This document shows, piece after piece, positions 8,246 through 16,260 of a stretch of DNA of 29,502 bases (its first letter is position 1; each line of letters begins with the position of its first letter). The stretch lies in contig CAZMFZ010000033.1 in the NCBI GenBank assembly GCA_964565665.1, forward strand, positions 1-29,502, given 5' to 3'. The notes beneath the pieces were generated by a model that was not told the origin of the DNA, ran no database searches, and saw only the letters and a list, made by a program, of their open reading frames with translations. Source of the stretch: CAZMFZ01 sp964565665 (GTDB lineage: Bacteria > Bacteroidota > Bacteroidia > Cytophagales > UBA9547). The translations under genes were made by a program, and so were the position numbers.

Positions 8246-8617
8246 ATGAACAGTATAAAAGAGGCCTACCGATATTTAGAAAATGCAAGGGACATTCTTA
8301 GTACAAAGGTAAAAAAAGAAGATGGTTATTATCAAGATAAGAAATATATAAAAATGGCTGGGCATACTGCCTATGCTGGCGTATTGGTAGCTTTAGACGC
8401 ATTATTAAAGCAAAAAAAAGGCAGAAAATCTATAGAATGGTATAAAGAAGAGCTCTCTGAAATTGATAGAAAGATATTAAACAGGCTGGATTCGGTGTAC
8501 GAACAATTGCATTTGGTAATGGGCTACGATGGCCATGGCAAAGAAAGTATAGTAAAAGAAGGCTTTAGTGATGCCGAAAAAATTATCGAATGGGTTGAAA
8601 TTAGATTGGCTGCTTGA
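8246..8617 (+). CDS. Small conserved protein, DUF5618-like
   Basis: This 123-residue, probably all-helical cytoplasmic protein contains NARDILSTKVKKEDGYYQD, KYIKMAGHTAYAGVLVALDA, YEQLHLVMGYDG and DAEKIIEWVEIRL. The pattern (YLENA, EDGYYQDKKYxKMAGHTAY) agrees with my memory of the DUF5618 family, found mainly in Bacteroidetes and without known function. It somewhat recalls HEPN-type helical proteins, but I see no RxxxxH motif in the expected place, so I do not assign it there. It lies 93 bases after the methyltransferase on the same strand and converges with the REC-kinase gene. No partner nucleotidyltransferase or toxin-like gene is next to it. Confidence 0.65.
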   Translation: MNSIKEAYRYLENARDILSTKVKKEDGYYQDKKYIKMAGHTAYAGVLVALDALLKQKKGRKSIEWYKEELSEIDRKILNRLDSVYEQLHLVMGYDGHGKESIVKEGFSDAEKIIEWVEIRLAA

Positions 8618-8659
8618 TGAGATTGTCTTTCGTTTTATATTCGAAACCCATACTATTTG

Positions 8660-10234
8660 CTACTTCCAAGGCAGTTTGATTGTAAATACTGCCCCATTGT
8701 TGTTTCTCACTTGCACTTCACCGCCATGTGCCACCACAAATTGTCGCACAATTGCAAGCCCAAGCCCAGTACCATTTTTCTTTTTTCTTGTCACAAATGG
8801 TTCAAATATTGTCTTTTGTATTTCAGGTGGTATACCAGGGCCATTATCAATTATTGAGATGGTAACTTCGTTGTTTTCAGTATCTACATTGGCATTGATT
8901 TCTATTTTAGGATCAGCAACTTTATTGTCGTAGAGCGAATCCATCGCATTTTTCACAATGTTGGCAATCACTCTTCGCAATTTGCTTTCATCGCCCGAAA
9001 TAATAATATCGGAAGTGAATTTTTTGAGCACAGGAATTACCCCTTTATTTTGAAAATCTTCGTCAGGCTGTATGCCATCGTCTATTATTTTATTAAGACT
9101 AACTGGCTGTTTCTCAATAGAAGTTTCTTTTATAAAATCAAGAAAATCGTCAAATATTTCGGAAGCTTGGCTACTACTCACATCTATTAAATCGAGCCAA
9201 CCGCTTTGCACATTCTCTTTGCGCATTTGGTCGGTAAATATTTTTATGCTTTTAATAGGCGACCGCAAATCGTGCATTACCATTCCCAATGCACTTCCAA
9301 TGGCAGTAAGCTTTTCCTTTTGCAACAGTCTTTCATGCAGCTCTGCATTTTTTATGGCTTTGGCAGCATTTTGCACAAATAATTTTAGCAAATAAAGTTT
9401 TTCGGTTTTGAGTTTTTCATTGCGTTTCAGGATGGCGAAAATGGTATAATCGTCCAATCTAGTAAGTACTATTTCATCTAGCTGAATAATTTCCTCTTTT
9501 TTCAGGTCGATAGTTTTAACCTTCTCTATCAAATCTTTCAAATTCACTTTCTCTTCAAGGGAACCAATGGAGAATATTTTTTCGTAGCTGAAATCGTCAT
9601 GCAACTTGCCAAGTAAAGCCATATCGGTTTCTACATAAGTAGCAAGTTGATCGAGAATATTGCGAAGCAGAGAATTGAGTTGAATTTCATTGAGGCTGGT
9701 CGAAGAAATCACCTCAATCAATTTTTCTAAATTGCGAAGCTTGTTGTAATCGGTAACCGCCTTGGTAGCCAGTTGAATAATTTCTTCAGAGGCGTATGGC
9801 TTGCAGTGATAGCCAATGTTCTGCCCTGCTTGCTCTACTATTTCATCAATAGAACGGTCGCTATAAGCAGTCACAAATATTATTTCGACTTTGCTATCGT
9901 ATTTTCTTATTTCGAGGGCAGTTTCAAGGCCATCCCAACCTGGCATTCTCATATCGAGAAAAATAACCGCGAAAGGGCTGTCGTTGGCTATCGATTTCTT
10001 TACCATTTCCACGCCTTCCATTCCGTTGGAGGCTTTCCTAACAGTGAAATTAGGAATATTGCTGCTATGCACTGCAAGTATTGGTTTCTCTGTATCAAAA
10101 AGCACACTTGCTGCCATGCTTATGCTTTCAAGTTCTTGGCTAGTTCTTCTAGGTACAAGTATTTCTTCAATATTATCTCTTATTATTTCCTCATCATCAA
10201 TCACTAAAACCGAGGTATTGATATTTTCCTTCAT
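8660..10234 (-). CDS. Response regulator-histidine kinase hybrid (REC-HisKA-HATPase_c)
   Basis: This soluble 524-residue signalling protein has its receiver domain first. Asp13-Asp14 and the phosphoacceptor Asp94 (IFLDMRMPGWDG), Thr122 and Lys145 (CKPY) are present. The receiver contains roughly 30 extra residues at about 27-60 between the acidic pair and the second strand. A middle region of about 165-300 looks GAF-like or helical. The kinase part has the H box MVMHDLRSPIKS (His321), N box ANIVKNAMDSL (Asn425 or 429), DNGPG (463-467) and GTGLG (488-492), so it should be active. No membrane segments are seen. It ends the two-gene unit with the HNOBA kinase; the gap is 39 bases. Receiver-first order suggests it takes phosphate from that partner and then passes it on. 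Confidence 0.9.
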   Translation of the reverse strand: MKENINTSVLVIDDEEIIRDNIEEILVPRRTSQELESISMAASVLFDTEKPILAVHSSNIPNFTVRKASNGMEGVEMVKKSIANDSPFAVIFLDMRMPGWDGLETALEIRKYDSKVEIIFVTAYSDRSIDEIVEQAGQNIGYHCKPYASEEIIQLATKAVTDYNKLRNLEKLIEVISSTSLNEIQLNSLLRNILDQLATYVETDMALLGKLHDDFSYEKIFSIGSLEEKVNLKDLIEKVKTIDLKKEEIIQLDEIVLTRLDDYTIFAILKRNEKLKTEKLYLLKLFVQNAAKAIKNAELHERLLQKEKLTAIGSALGMVMHDLRSPIKSIKIFTDQMRKENVQSGWLDLIDVSSSQASEIFDDFLDFIKETSIEKQPVSLNKIIDDGIQPDEDFQNKGVIPVLKKFTSDIIISGDESKLRRVIANIVKNAMDSLYDNKVADPKIEINANVDTENNEVTISIIDNGPGIPPEIQKTIFEPFVTRKKKNGTGLGLAIVRQFVVAHGGEVQVRNNNGAVFTIKLPWK

Positions 10235-10273
10235 TTCAAAATAGGGTATATAAAGTATTGAATATTATGTATG

Positions 10274-11899
10274 TTAAATGATTTTTAGTTTTATCGTTAC
10301 TAATGCTCCTCTTCCCTCACCCCCGCTGCTAATTTCAATACTTCCCGAGTGGCTTTCTAATATCTGCTTGCAATTGTGTAAGCCAAAGCCAGTACCCGTT
10401 GGTTTGGTGGTGTATCCTCTTTCAAATAATTTACGCCCCGTCTCCTCATCAAACCCACAGCCAGAATCTTGCACTTCAATTACTATCGAATCGTATAGCG
10501 TGTACAATCTAACAATTATTTTTTTCTCCTCAGAATTTATATCTATCGACTCTGTACTGTTTTTGAATATGTTCAAAATTACCTGCATCAATTTCGTTCT
10601 GTCGCCTTTGATGATTGGCATTTTGGGTTGTATTTCTAAGGAAAGAGTGATATGCCTTTTATCTACCGAGGCAAAAGCCATAGAAATGCAATCGTTGATA
10701 ATGGCCCGTAAATCGATAGGTTTTCGTTCTCTGGAGGTTTCTTGTCCGTCTACATACTGCCTTTGTATATTGAGTATTTCCTGAATATGGCTAATGATAT
10801 TGTATTGCTCTACAATTGATTTTCGTATTTCTTCTTGGTTAATTTTTTGGGTATTTGTAATACCGTTTAACATTTCTATCAATGCGTGGGCTTTAGCTTC
10901 ACCAATGGCAGAAGCAATAGCAACTGTATTTGCGGTAAAAAATGCCGTGAGATTTTCAAGATTTTTTACATTATCCTGTTCCAATTGTCTTTTAATGCGG
11001 TTGAGATACGAGCCAAAGCCCACTACCCCATTACCAATATCGTGAAGCACACCAGAGGCAATTTCAAATTTGGCTTGTTGGGTTTCTTTAATATCTGTAA
11101 TATCAATGGCTATGCCTAGTACACATTTTTCGCCATTTGCCATGGTAAAGGGCATTTTCACTACGTGATTTATGCACCTTTTGCCGTCTTTTCTAGTTTG
11201 TGGTTCTTCTGCTATTTCAAAGCGCTGGCCAGTTTCGATTACTTGCTTGTCAATATCATTGTAAAACTCTACTTCCTCAGACTTGTCCCAAAAATCTCTA
11301 TCAGTTTTGCCAATAATATCTTTTATGTCCATGCCAAATAGCTCCGACATTTTTTTATTGACTAAAAGAAATCTTGATTGGGAGTCTTTGAGGAATATCT
11401 GTTGCGGTACTAGATCGATGATTTTATGAAACAAATCAGATTCAAACAAATAGTTTTCTGCCTTCCGATTGATTCTATTGATGTTTTCTTCAAGATATTG
11501 AATGATTTGGAGTGTATTGGGCAGTGTGTCGTAAACAGCAAAATCATTCTCGTTAAGGTTTAATTTCTTGAGGGTAATAATGGAATTAATAACCGGATTG
11601 CCACAGAAAGCCACGTCATCTCCTTGAACAGAGCTAATAAAATATCCTTTAAATGAAAGATTGATATTTGAGGCTGATAGAATTATCACTTCTCGCTTGG
11701 CTGCACACTGAAGCATGTATTGAAAATCTGATGCTGCATGTTCTGCTTTTTCGATAGTAAAGGTTTCTGAAAATGATTCATGATGCAGCGAAGGCAATAT
11801 TTTCAATAGGCTAGGCCCTACCTCAGTAATGCTAAGTTGGGCATTGAGCTTGAAGTAAAAAGGGAATAGCAATGGAAGGTCTAGCGTATATGCTGCCAT
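10274..11899 (-). CDS. HNOBA-PAS sensor histidine kinase
   Basis: This 541-residue protein has three recognisable parts. Residues 1-135 resemble the heme-NO-binding-associated (HNOBA) domain: LLFPFYFKLNAQLSITEVG, FTIEKAE, LSFKGYFISS and VAFCGNPVINSIITLKKL match its conserved blocks. A PAS domain follows at about 155-275 (IFLKDSQSRFLLVNKKMSELFG, IAIDITD). The kinase has His286 in VLHDIGN, Asn443/447 (LNIFKNSTE), DSGCGFD (478-484) and the glycine-rich GTGFGLHN (502-509). HNOBA domains normally pair with H-NOX nitric oxide sensors, as in soluble guanylate cyclases and bacterial H-NOX-kinase pairs; no H-NOX gene is in this window. It precedes the REC-kinase by 39 bases, forming a probable phosphorelay. 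No transmembrane helices are evident. Confidence 0.85.
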   Translation of the reverse strand: MAAYTLDLPLLFPFYFKLNAQLSITEVGPSLLKILPSLHHESFSETFTIEKAEHAASDFQYMLQCAAKREVIILSASNINLSFKGYFISSVQGDDVAFCGNPVINSIITLKKLNLNENDFAVYDTLPNTLQIIQYLEENINRINRKAENYLFESDLFHKIIDLVPQQIFLKDSQSRFLLVNKKMSELFGMDIKDIIGKTDRDFWDKSEEVEFYNDIDKQVIETGQRFEIAEEPQTRKDGKRCINHVVKMPFTMANGEKCVLGIAIDITDIKETQQAKFEIASGVLHDIGNGVVGFGSYLNRIKRQLEQDNVKNLENLTAFFTANTVAIASAIGEAKAHALIEMLNGITNTQKINQEEIRKSIVEQYNIISHIQEILNIQRQYVDGQETSRERKPIDLRAIINDCISMAFASVDKRHITLSLEIQPKMPIIKGDRTKLMQVILNIFKNSTESIDINSEEKKIIVRLYTLYDSIVIEVQDSGCGFDEETGRKLFERGYTTKPTGTGFGLHNCKQILESHSGSIEISSGGEGRGALVTIKLKII

Positions 11900-11927
11900 G
11901 ATATTTCAAATAGTAATGTGGATTTTG

Positions 11928-11949
11928 AAATACGCCAGATGGCGTATTT
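11928..11949. terminator. Perfect 22-bp palindrome after the M28 peptidase gene; terminator or operator
   Basis: The 10-bp arms AAATACGCCA and TGGCGTATTT are separated by only GA. It starts two bases past the stop of the M28 gene and lies 28 bases before the ATG of the HNOBA kinase, both read on the minus strand. As RNA it could fold with a six-base loop, but no real U-run follows, so termination would be weak. The very short spacer also fits a dimeric regulator site for the kinase operon. I cannot tell these apart from sequence. Confidence 0.5.
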
Positions 11950-11950
11950 G

Positions 11951-13312
11951 TTATTTTACGCCATATTCTGAAAGTAGATATACCAAACTTGCAATGGTGG
12001 CAGAGCCCATTTCCAATTCTCTCTTATTTACATTTTCAAATACATCATTGTCGGTGTGATGGTAATCGAAATAGCGTTGCGAATCGGGTACAAAACCAAT
12101 CAGTACTGTTCCTGTGTCTTCAAGCGGATGAATATCGGTGCCTCCATAGCCTTTGTCGAAATGCTTGATGTCGTAAGGGGCGAAATAAGGCAGCCATTTG
12201 GCGAATTTTTCTGGAGAATCGGTAAAATCAAAACCACGGGGCGTATGTCCACCAGCATCAGATTCTATGGCTGCTATGTTTTTTTCTTTATTTAATTTGG
12301 CCAATTCGGCATATTTCTCTCCACCCTTTACGCCATTTTCTTCATTCATAAACAATACTGCCCTGATGGTTCGCTTAGGCTTGATGCCCAATGCTTTGAA
12401 TATTCGCAATACTTCCATGGCTTGTACACAACCTGTGCCGTCATCGTGGGCACCTTCGCCTACATCCCATGAATCTAAATGGCCACCTACTACAATTATT
12501 TCGTCAGGAAAAGTACTGCCTTTTATCTGCCCCACTACATTATATGATTTCTCATCGGGAAGCGTATGGCTATTAATCGTAAGTTGAAGGCTTAACTTTT
12601 TGTTTTGAGCAAGCAATTTATCAAGTTCAATGGCAGTATTAGTGCTGATGGCAGCGGCAGGTATTTGTGGCGTATGCGATTGGTAGGAAAGCATGCCGGT
12701 ATGTGGGTAATTATCGGCTGCTAGGCCAAGAGAGCGTACAATTACGCCCATTGCCCCATACTTGGCAGCCTCTGAAGGTCCGAGCCTTCTTTGGTCGCCT
12801 GCATCGCTGTAGGCATCGAAGGTGCTGATTAATGTAGGATTCATCGGTCGCCTAAAAAACACGATTTTACCATTTACCCTATCTGCCATTTTTCTGAGGT
12901 GCGAAAGGCTGTCTACGGCTATTATTTCTGCCTTAATGCCCTCTTTTGGCGTAGCTACAGAGCCTCCCAAAGCAAGCATAGGAATTTCTTTACTAGGCTT
13001 GCCATCTACAATCAATACTGCTTTTTCTTTAGCCCCACGCACCCAATGTGGCACCATTACCTCTTGTAGGGTTACTTTTTCAGCGTACTTTTTCATTTCC
13101 AGCTCGGCCCAGCTTACGGCTTTTGCTGCTTGTGGCGATCCGCTAAGTCTATGTCCAATCTTTTTGCACAAATATCGCAACTGCTCATACGATGGGCTAT
13201 TGCTGAAGGCTTCGTTGTAAATTTGCTTAATTTGAATAGAATCTTTAGGTAATTGCTGGGCAAAGCCACTTAAAGCGGCAGTTGCAAAAAAGAGGAGGTG
13301 AATTTTATTCAT
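11951..13312 (-). CDS. Exported M28 family zinc peptidase (carboxypeptidase Q-like)
   Basis: This 453-residue protein starts with a signal peptide (MNKIHLLFFATAALSGFAQQ, likely cut before or near residue 19), so it acts in the periplasm or outside. A PA-like insert spans about 110-250. The M28 catalytic core shows all metal ligands: His278 (GGHLDSWD), Asp290 (GAHDDGTG), Glu324/325 (MNEENG), Asp352 (ESDAGG) and His419 (YHHTDND). Such enzymes are cocatalytic di-zinc aminopeptidases or carboxypeptidases that release single residues from peptides. The domain order and GTDIHPLEDTG segment are close to the CPQ/PGCP group of Bacteroidetes. It lies upstream of the kinase genes with a palindrome between. 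Its own substrate is not predictable. Confidence 0.9.
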   Translation of the reverse strand: MNKIHLLFFATAALSGFAQQLPKDSIQIKQIYNEAFSNSPSYEQLRYLCKKIGHRLSGSPQAAKAVSWAELEMKKYAEKVTLQEVMVPHWVRGAKEKAVLIVDGKPSKEIPMLALGGSVATPKEGIKAEIIAVDSLSHLRKMADRVNGKIVFFRRPMNPTLISTFDAYSDAGDQRRLGPSEAAKYGAMGVIVRSLGLAADNYPHTGMLSYQSHTPQIPAAAISTNTAIELDKLLAQNKKLSLQLTINSHTLPDEKSYNVVGQIKGSTFPDEIIVVGGHLDSWDVGEGAHDDGTGCVQAMEVLRIFKALGIKPKRTIRAVLFMNEENGVKGGEKYAELAKLNKEKNIAAIESDAGGHTPRGFDFTDSPEKFAKWLPYFAPYDIKHFDKGYGGTDIHPLEDTGTVLIGFVPDSQRYFDYHHTDNDVFENVNKRELEMGSATIASLVYLLSEYGVK

Positions 13313-13498
13313 GATATGTGTAGCAAGCGGTTTGCCTTTGTGATTGATGTTAGAGACAACTAAATGTATAGTTTTAATTTAAAATTTAGGCTCTTTATGC
13401 CCTTAATTTTTTTATAGGTAGCTATTTAAACCATTTAGAAATTAAAGTAATTATGAACCCCTAAAATTCTTCTCGCTATTATTAAACCTCACCCCCGT

Positions 13499-13518
13499 CC
13501 CCTCTCCAAGGAGAGGGG
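13499..13518. repeat. C-rich palindromic dispersed repeat
   Basis: CCCCTCTCC and GGAGAGGGG are separated by AA, giving 9-bp perfect arms, inside a longer C-rich element starting CCTCACCCCC at 13487. The left half occurs again at 29481-29502 with one mismatch. It sits in the 281-base region between the M28 gene and hisA, in which I see nothing else apart from an A-tract just past hisA's end. This type of element is widespread between genes in Bacteroidetes genomes. Confidence 0.7.
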
Positions 13519-13593
13519 TGGCGAAGGACTAACTAAACGACAAAACAACTATTACTCTTGCTGAAAAATACTTTTACAAAAAAAAAAGAGCTT

Positions 13594-14313
13594 TTACCTA
13601 AACTGTTTCAAATCAACAAGTGCTATGCGACCTTCATAGATGGCTTTGCCTATTATTACCCCATAAATACCTTCTTTATCTAGCAATTCAATGTCATTGA
13701 TATTGCTCACGCCTCCACTTGCTATTATTTGTAGGGGGGGGAAGCGGTCTTTCATTTCCTTGTACAAATCGATGGCTGGGCCTTGCAACATCCCATCTTT
13801 CGATACATCAGTAGAAATACAATATTTTATTCCCTTAGCTAAATATTCATCTACAAAATCAAAAAGATGAATCTCTGAAGTTTCTTGCCAGCCATGGACA
13901 GCTATTTTTTTATCTTTAGTATCGGCACCTAATATTATCTTTTCTGCCCCGTATTTATTTATCCATTCAGCAAATAAGGCTTTGTTTTTCACCGCTATGC
14001 TGCCACCTGTAATTTGCTTTGCCCCACATTCAAATGCTATCTCCACATCTTTATCTGATTGCAAGCCGCCTCCGAAATCGATATGCAGTTGGGTTTTGCC
14101 GGCAATGCGTTCGAGGGTTTTATAGTTCATTATTCGCTTCTCTTTTGCCCCATCCAAATCTACCAAGTGCAGCCTTTTTATACCGTTGTCTTCAAAAAGC
14201 ATGGCAACATCTAAGGGGTCGTCATAATATTTGGTAACCTGAGCATAATCACCTTGGGTAAGCCTTACGCATTTGCCGTCAATAATATCAATAGCAGGAA
14301 TAATTTGAATCAT
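13594..14313 (-). CDS. hisA: Phosphoribosylformimino-AICAR ribotide isomerase HisA
   Basis: This 239-residue TIM barrel matches HisA over its full length. It catalyses the Amadori rearrangement of ProFAR to PRFAR, the fourth step of histidine biosynthesis. The first catalytic aspartate is Asp9 (IIPAIDIIDGKCVRL), the second is in the fifth strand region (Asp131, GADTKD) or the late STDVSKDGML loop (Asp169). The two phosphate-binding loops are seen as FGGGLQ (80-85) and SGGVSN (199-204), with GGSIAV in the first half. HGWQ (140-143), typical of HisA rather than HisF, is present. The rest of the his operon is not in the window, so the gene stands alone here; upstream on its strand is a 364-base space with a tandem array. 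Confidence 0.95.
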   Translation of the reverse strand: MIQIIPAIDIIDGKCVRLTQGDYAQVTKYYDDPLDVAMLFEDNGIKRLHLVDLDGAKEKRIMNYKTLERIAGKTQLHIDFGGGLQSDKDVEIAFECGAKQITGGSIAVKNKALFAEWINKYGAEKIILGADTKDKKIAVHGWQETSEIHLFDFVDEYLAKGIKYCISTDVSKDGMLQGPAIDLYKEMKDRFPPLQIIASGGVSNINDIELLDKEGIYGVIIGKAIYEGRIALVDLKQFR

Positions 14314-14365
14314 AGTAAAAAAATTGAGGTGAAATTAAAAAAACATTTGCTGTGTGAATTAATTA

Positions 14366-14385
14366 CCGCTGACTAAAGCCAGCGG
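14366..14385. repeat. Small GC-rich hairpin upstream of hisA
   Basis: CCGCTG and CAGCGG form a 6-bp stem around an 8-base loop, 53 bases before the hisA start on the minus strand. It is not followed by a T-run on either strand, so a terminator is unlikely. A related short palindrome (GGCT-AC-AGCC) is found at about 3487-3496. Both look like members of dispersed intergenic palindromes. Confidence 0.4.
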
Positions 14386-14410
14386 CAACCACATTCTCTC
14401 AGTTTTTAAC

Positions 14411-14645
14411 TTGCCTACACTTTCAGGCAACCTATCTACTGGGTATTTAGCTTGCCTATACTTTCAAGCAATCAATCTACTGCGTATTTAGCTTGCCTAC
14501 TATTTTAGGCAACCCATCTACTGGGTATTTAGCTTGCCTACTAATTTAGGCAACCCATCTACTGGGTATTTAGCTTGCCTACTATTTTAGGCAACCCTAT
14601 CTACTGGGTATTTAGCTTGCCTACTATTTTAGGCAACCCTATCTA
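14411..14645. repeat. 41-bp tandem array, six units, two hairpins per unit
   Basis: Units start with TTGCCT at 14411, 14452, 14493, 14534, 14575 and 14617, so the period is 41 bases with one 42-base step; the last unit is partial. In the best copies TTGCCTA and TAGGCAA form a 7-bp stem around six bases, and ACCCA and TGGGT form a second 5-bp stem around TCTAC. Later units (3-6) are almost identical; units 1 and 2 are more diverged. It lies between lhgO and hisA, both read on the minus strand. Confidence 0.9.
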
Positions 14646-14677
14646 TGTTATATTTCATCCTTTAGGAAAGCAATACA

Positions 14678-15871
14678 TCAAAACCGCTTCAACACCATCT
14701 CGCTTACTGTTTTCCCAATTGATAATGAAGAAGTAGCGGCAGGAGAAGGAGCATTGCACACGTTGATAATGTACTTATCTTCAATGATAGAAAAATCATC
14801 GAGCAGCCCACCTTCACGATCGCAAGCTTGGGCTCGCACACCTGCGTGGGTAGGTATCAAATCATCCATTTCCACTTCGGGAATAAGCCTTTGTAATGCC
14901 TTGGTAAATGCCCTTTTGGAAAACGAGCGATAATATTCTCCTAGTCCGGTTTTCCAATATTTAAGGGCTACTTTCTGAAATCCCGGCCAAGAAATGGCAT
15001 CCCAAAACTCTTTCAAGTCGAAATCAAACAGTCTATACCCTTCTTTTTTGAATGCAAATACAGCATTGGGGCCGCATTCTACATCGCCATTTATCATATT
15101 GGTAAAATGTACACCCAAAAACGGAAAGTTCGCATCGGGTACAGGGTAAATCAATGTTTTCACCAAATGCCTTTTTTCAGGCTTCAACAAGAAATATTCG
15201 CCCCTGAAAGGAATAATTCTAAGGTTTATCTTCTCTTTGTTGATAGCTGCGATGGCATCGGAATACAATCCAGCACAGTTTACTATCAATTTTGTATTGA
15301 AATTGCGGCTTGTAGTTACAATTTCCGAGAAATCTGCTTGGTTGATGATATTTACAACTTTTGTATTTAAGAATATCTCCCCGCCATTGGCTTTGAATAA
15401 TTCTGCCATTTTCAGCGATACTTCGGTGTAATCGATAATTCCAGTATAAGGCACATAAATACCTTCAATGCCATTTACGTGCGGCTCTATGTCCTTTAAT
15501 TCTTGTGAATTAAGTTTTTTGATATTGGTGAGTCCGTTTTCGATGCCACGATTGTATAGGTTTTCCAACCCCTGCAATTCGTCTTTTCGGGTAGCTACCA
15601 CTACTTTGCCGCACAGATTGTATTTGATATGGTGCTTATCAGCAAAGTTTAGCAGCATATTATACCCAGTTATGCAATTGATGGCTTTGAGGCTGCCCGG
15701 CTTGTAGTACAATCCCGAATGAATAACACCGCTATTATTGCCCGTTTGGTGCTTTACAAGCTCATTTTCTTTTTCTAGCAGGGCTATTTTCAATGCAGGA
15801 TTAGCTTCCTTTAGCTGAAAGGCAGTAGCCAAGCCCACTATGCCTCCGCCAATAATGGTAATGTCAAACAT
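14678..15871 (-). CDS. lhgO: L-2-hydroxyglutarate oxidase
   Basis: This 397-residue FAD enzyme of the DAO family starts with FDITIIGGGIVGLATAFQL, where Gly8, Gly10 and Gly13 form the nucleotide loop. LEKENELVKHQTGNNSGVIH (about 34-53) and GLYYKPGSLKA are the hallmark of the LhgO/YgaF/L2HGDH group, and ACDREGGLLDDF plus NAPSPAATSSLSIG close the FAD site. The expected reaction is oxidation of L-2-hydroxyglutarate to 2-oxoglutarate, with electrons going to oxygen or the membrane quinone pool. This repairs a by-product of central metabolism. It is monocistronic in appearance. A TAnnTTTG-like -7 box (TAGATTTG) occurs at 15902-15895 on the minus strand but no matching -33 box is found. Confidence 0.93.
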   Translation of the reverse strand: MFDITIIGGGIVGLATAFQLKEANPALKIALLEKENELVKHQTGNNSGVIHSGLYYKPGSLKAINCITGYNMLLNFADKHHIKYNLCGKVVVATRKDELQGLENLYNRGIENGLTNIKKLNSQELKDIEPHVNGIEGIYVPYTGIIDYTEVSLKMAELFKANGGEIFLNTKVVNIINQADFSEIVTTSRNFNTKLIVNCAGLYSDAIAAINKEKINLRIIPFRGEYFLLKPEKRHLVKTLIYPVPDANFPFLGVHFTNMINGDVECGPNAVFAFKKEGYRLFDFDLKEFWDAISWPGFQKVALKYWKTGLGEYYRSFSKRAFTKALQRLIPEVEMDDLIPTHAGVRAQACDREGGLLDDFSIIEDKYIINVCNAPSPAATSSLSIGKTVSEMVLKRF

Positions 15872-16260
15872 AACAATTGAGGGTTAAATAAATGCAAATC
15901 TAGGATTTGAAAGCGATTAATGCCTATGGGGAGGCAAATATTTAAGCAGTAGCTAAGTATTGAAATACCCTGGCAGAGATTAGGCAATACACCCATTTCC
16001 AAATAATTGGATATAACTGCAGCATATTTTTCTATGCCGTATTTTATTTATTTCATTACAATAAAGTTTTAAAATATGCAAGTATACCAACTCTACCGAA
16101 GCAGCTTTTTTAAAACCCATGAAAATCTTGCAAAAAGAAATTACACTTAATAAACACTACAATTACTAAAGAAAACCAGCTACAGTAAAAACTATTTCTT
16201 TGTGCCGTATTTCAAATAATCATATTTTTGAATCATTAATCACCTAAACTCCTTTCTGTT
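15872..16260. other. Divergent intergenic region between lhgO and the lipoprotein gene
   Basis: These 389 AT-rich bases hold no open reading frame that I can support. The right end contains the promoter of the lipoprotein gene. The left end contains a -7-like box for lhgO. A short phrase TGCCGTATTT occurs twice (around 16034 and 16204). Nothing else stands out. Confidence 0.6.
16199..16230 (+). promoter_or_regulatory. Bacteroidetes-type promoter for the lipoprotein gene
   Basis: TTTG at 16199-16202 and TATTTTTG at 16223-16230 match the -33 (TTTG) and -7 (TAnnTTTG) elements of the primary sigma factor of Bacteroidetes, with the preferred 20-base spacing. Transcription would begin near 16237, leaving a leader of about 25 bases before the GTG start at 16261. 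This is the best full promoter match I found in the window. Confidence 0.55.

Noticed and set aside
9773..10207. Plus-strand open frame of 144 codons
   Set aside because: It lies wholly antisense to the receiver domain of the hybrid kinase, whose protein is clearly conserved.
10278..10784. Plus-strand open frame of 168 codons
   Set aside because: It is antisense to the ATPase domain of the HNOBA kinase and shows no family features.
12198..13220. Plus-strand open frames of about 130 codons
   Set aside because: They are antisense to the M28 peptidase, which carries all catalytic motifs.
14366..14385. Rho-independent terminator after the tandem array
   Set aside because: The stem is followed by no T-run on either strand.
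14411..14645. CRISPR array
   Set aside because: Units repeat over their full 41 bases, with no variable spacer between repeats.
15895..15902. TAGATTTG as promoter of lhgO
   Set aside because: The -7 box is perfect but no TTTG lies 19-21 bases upstream, so I do not call a promoter.
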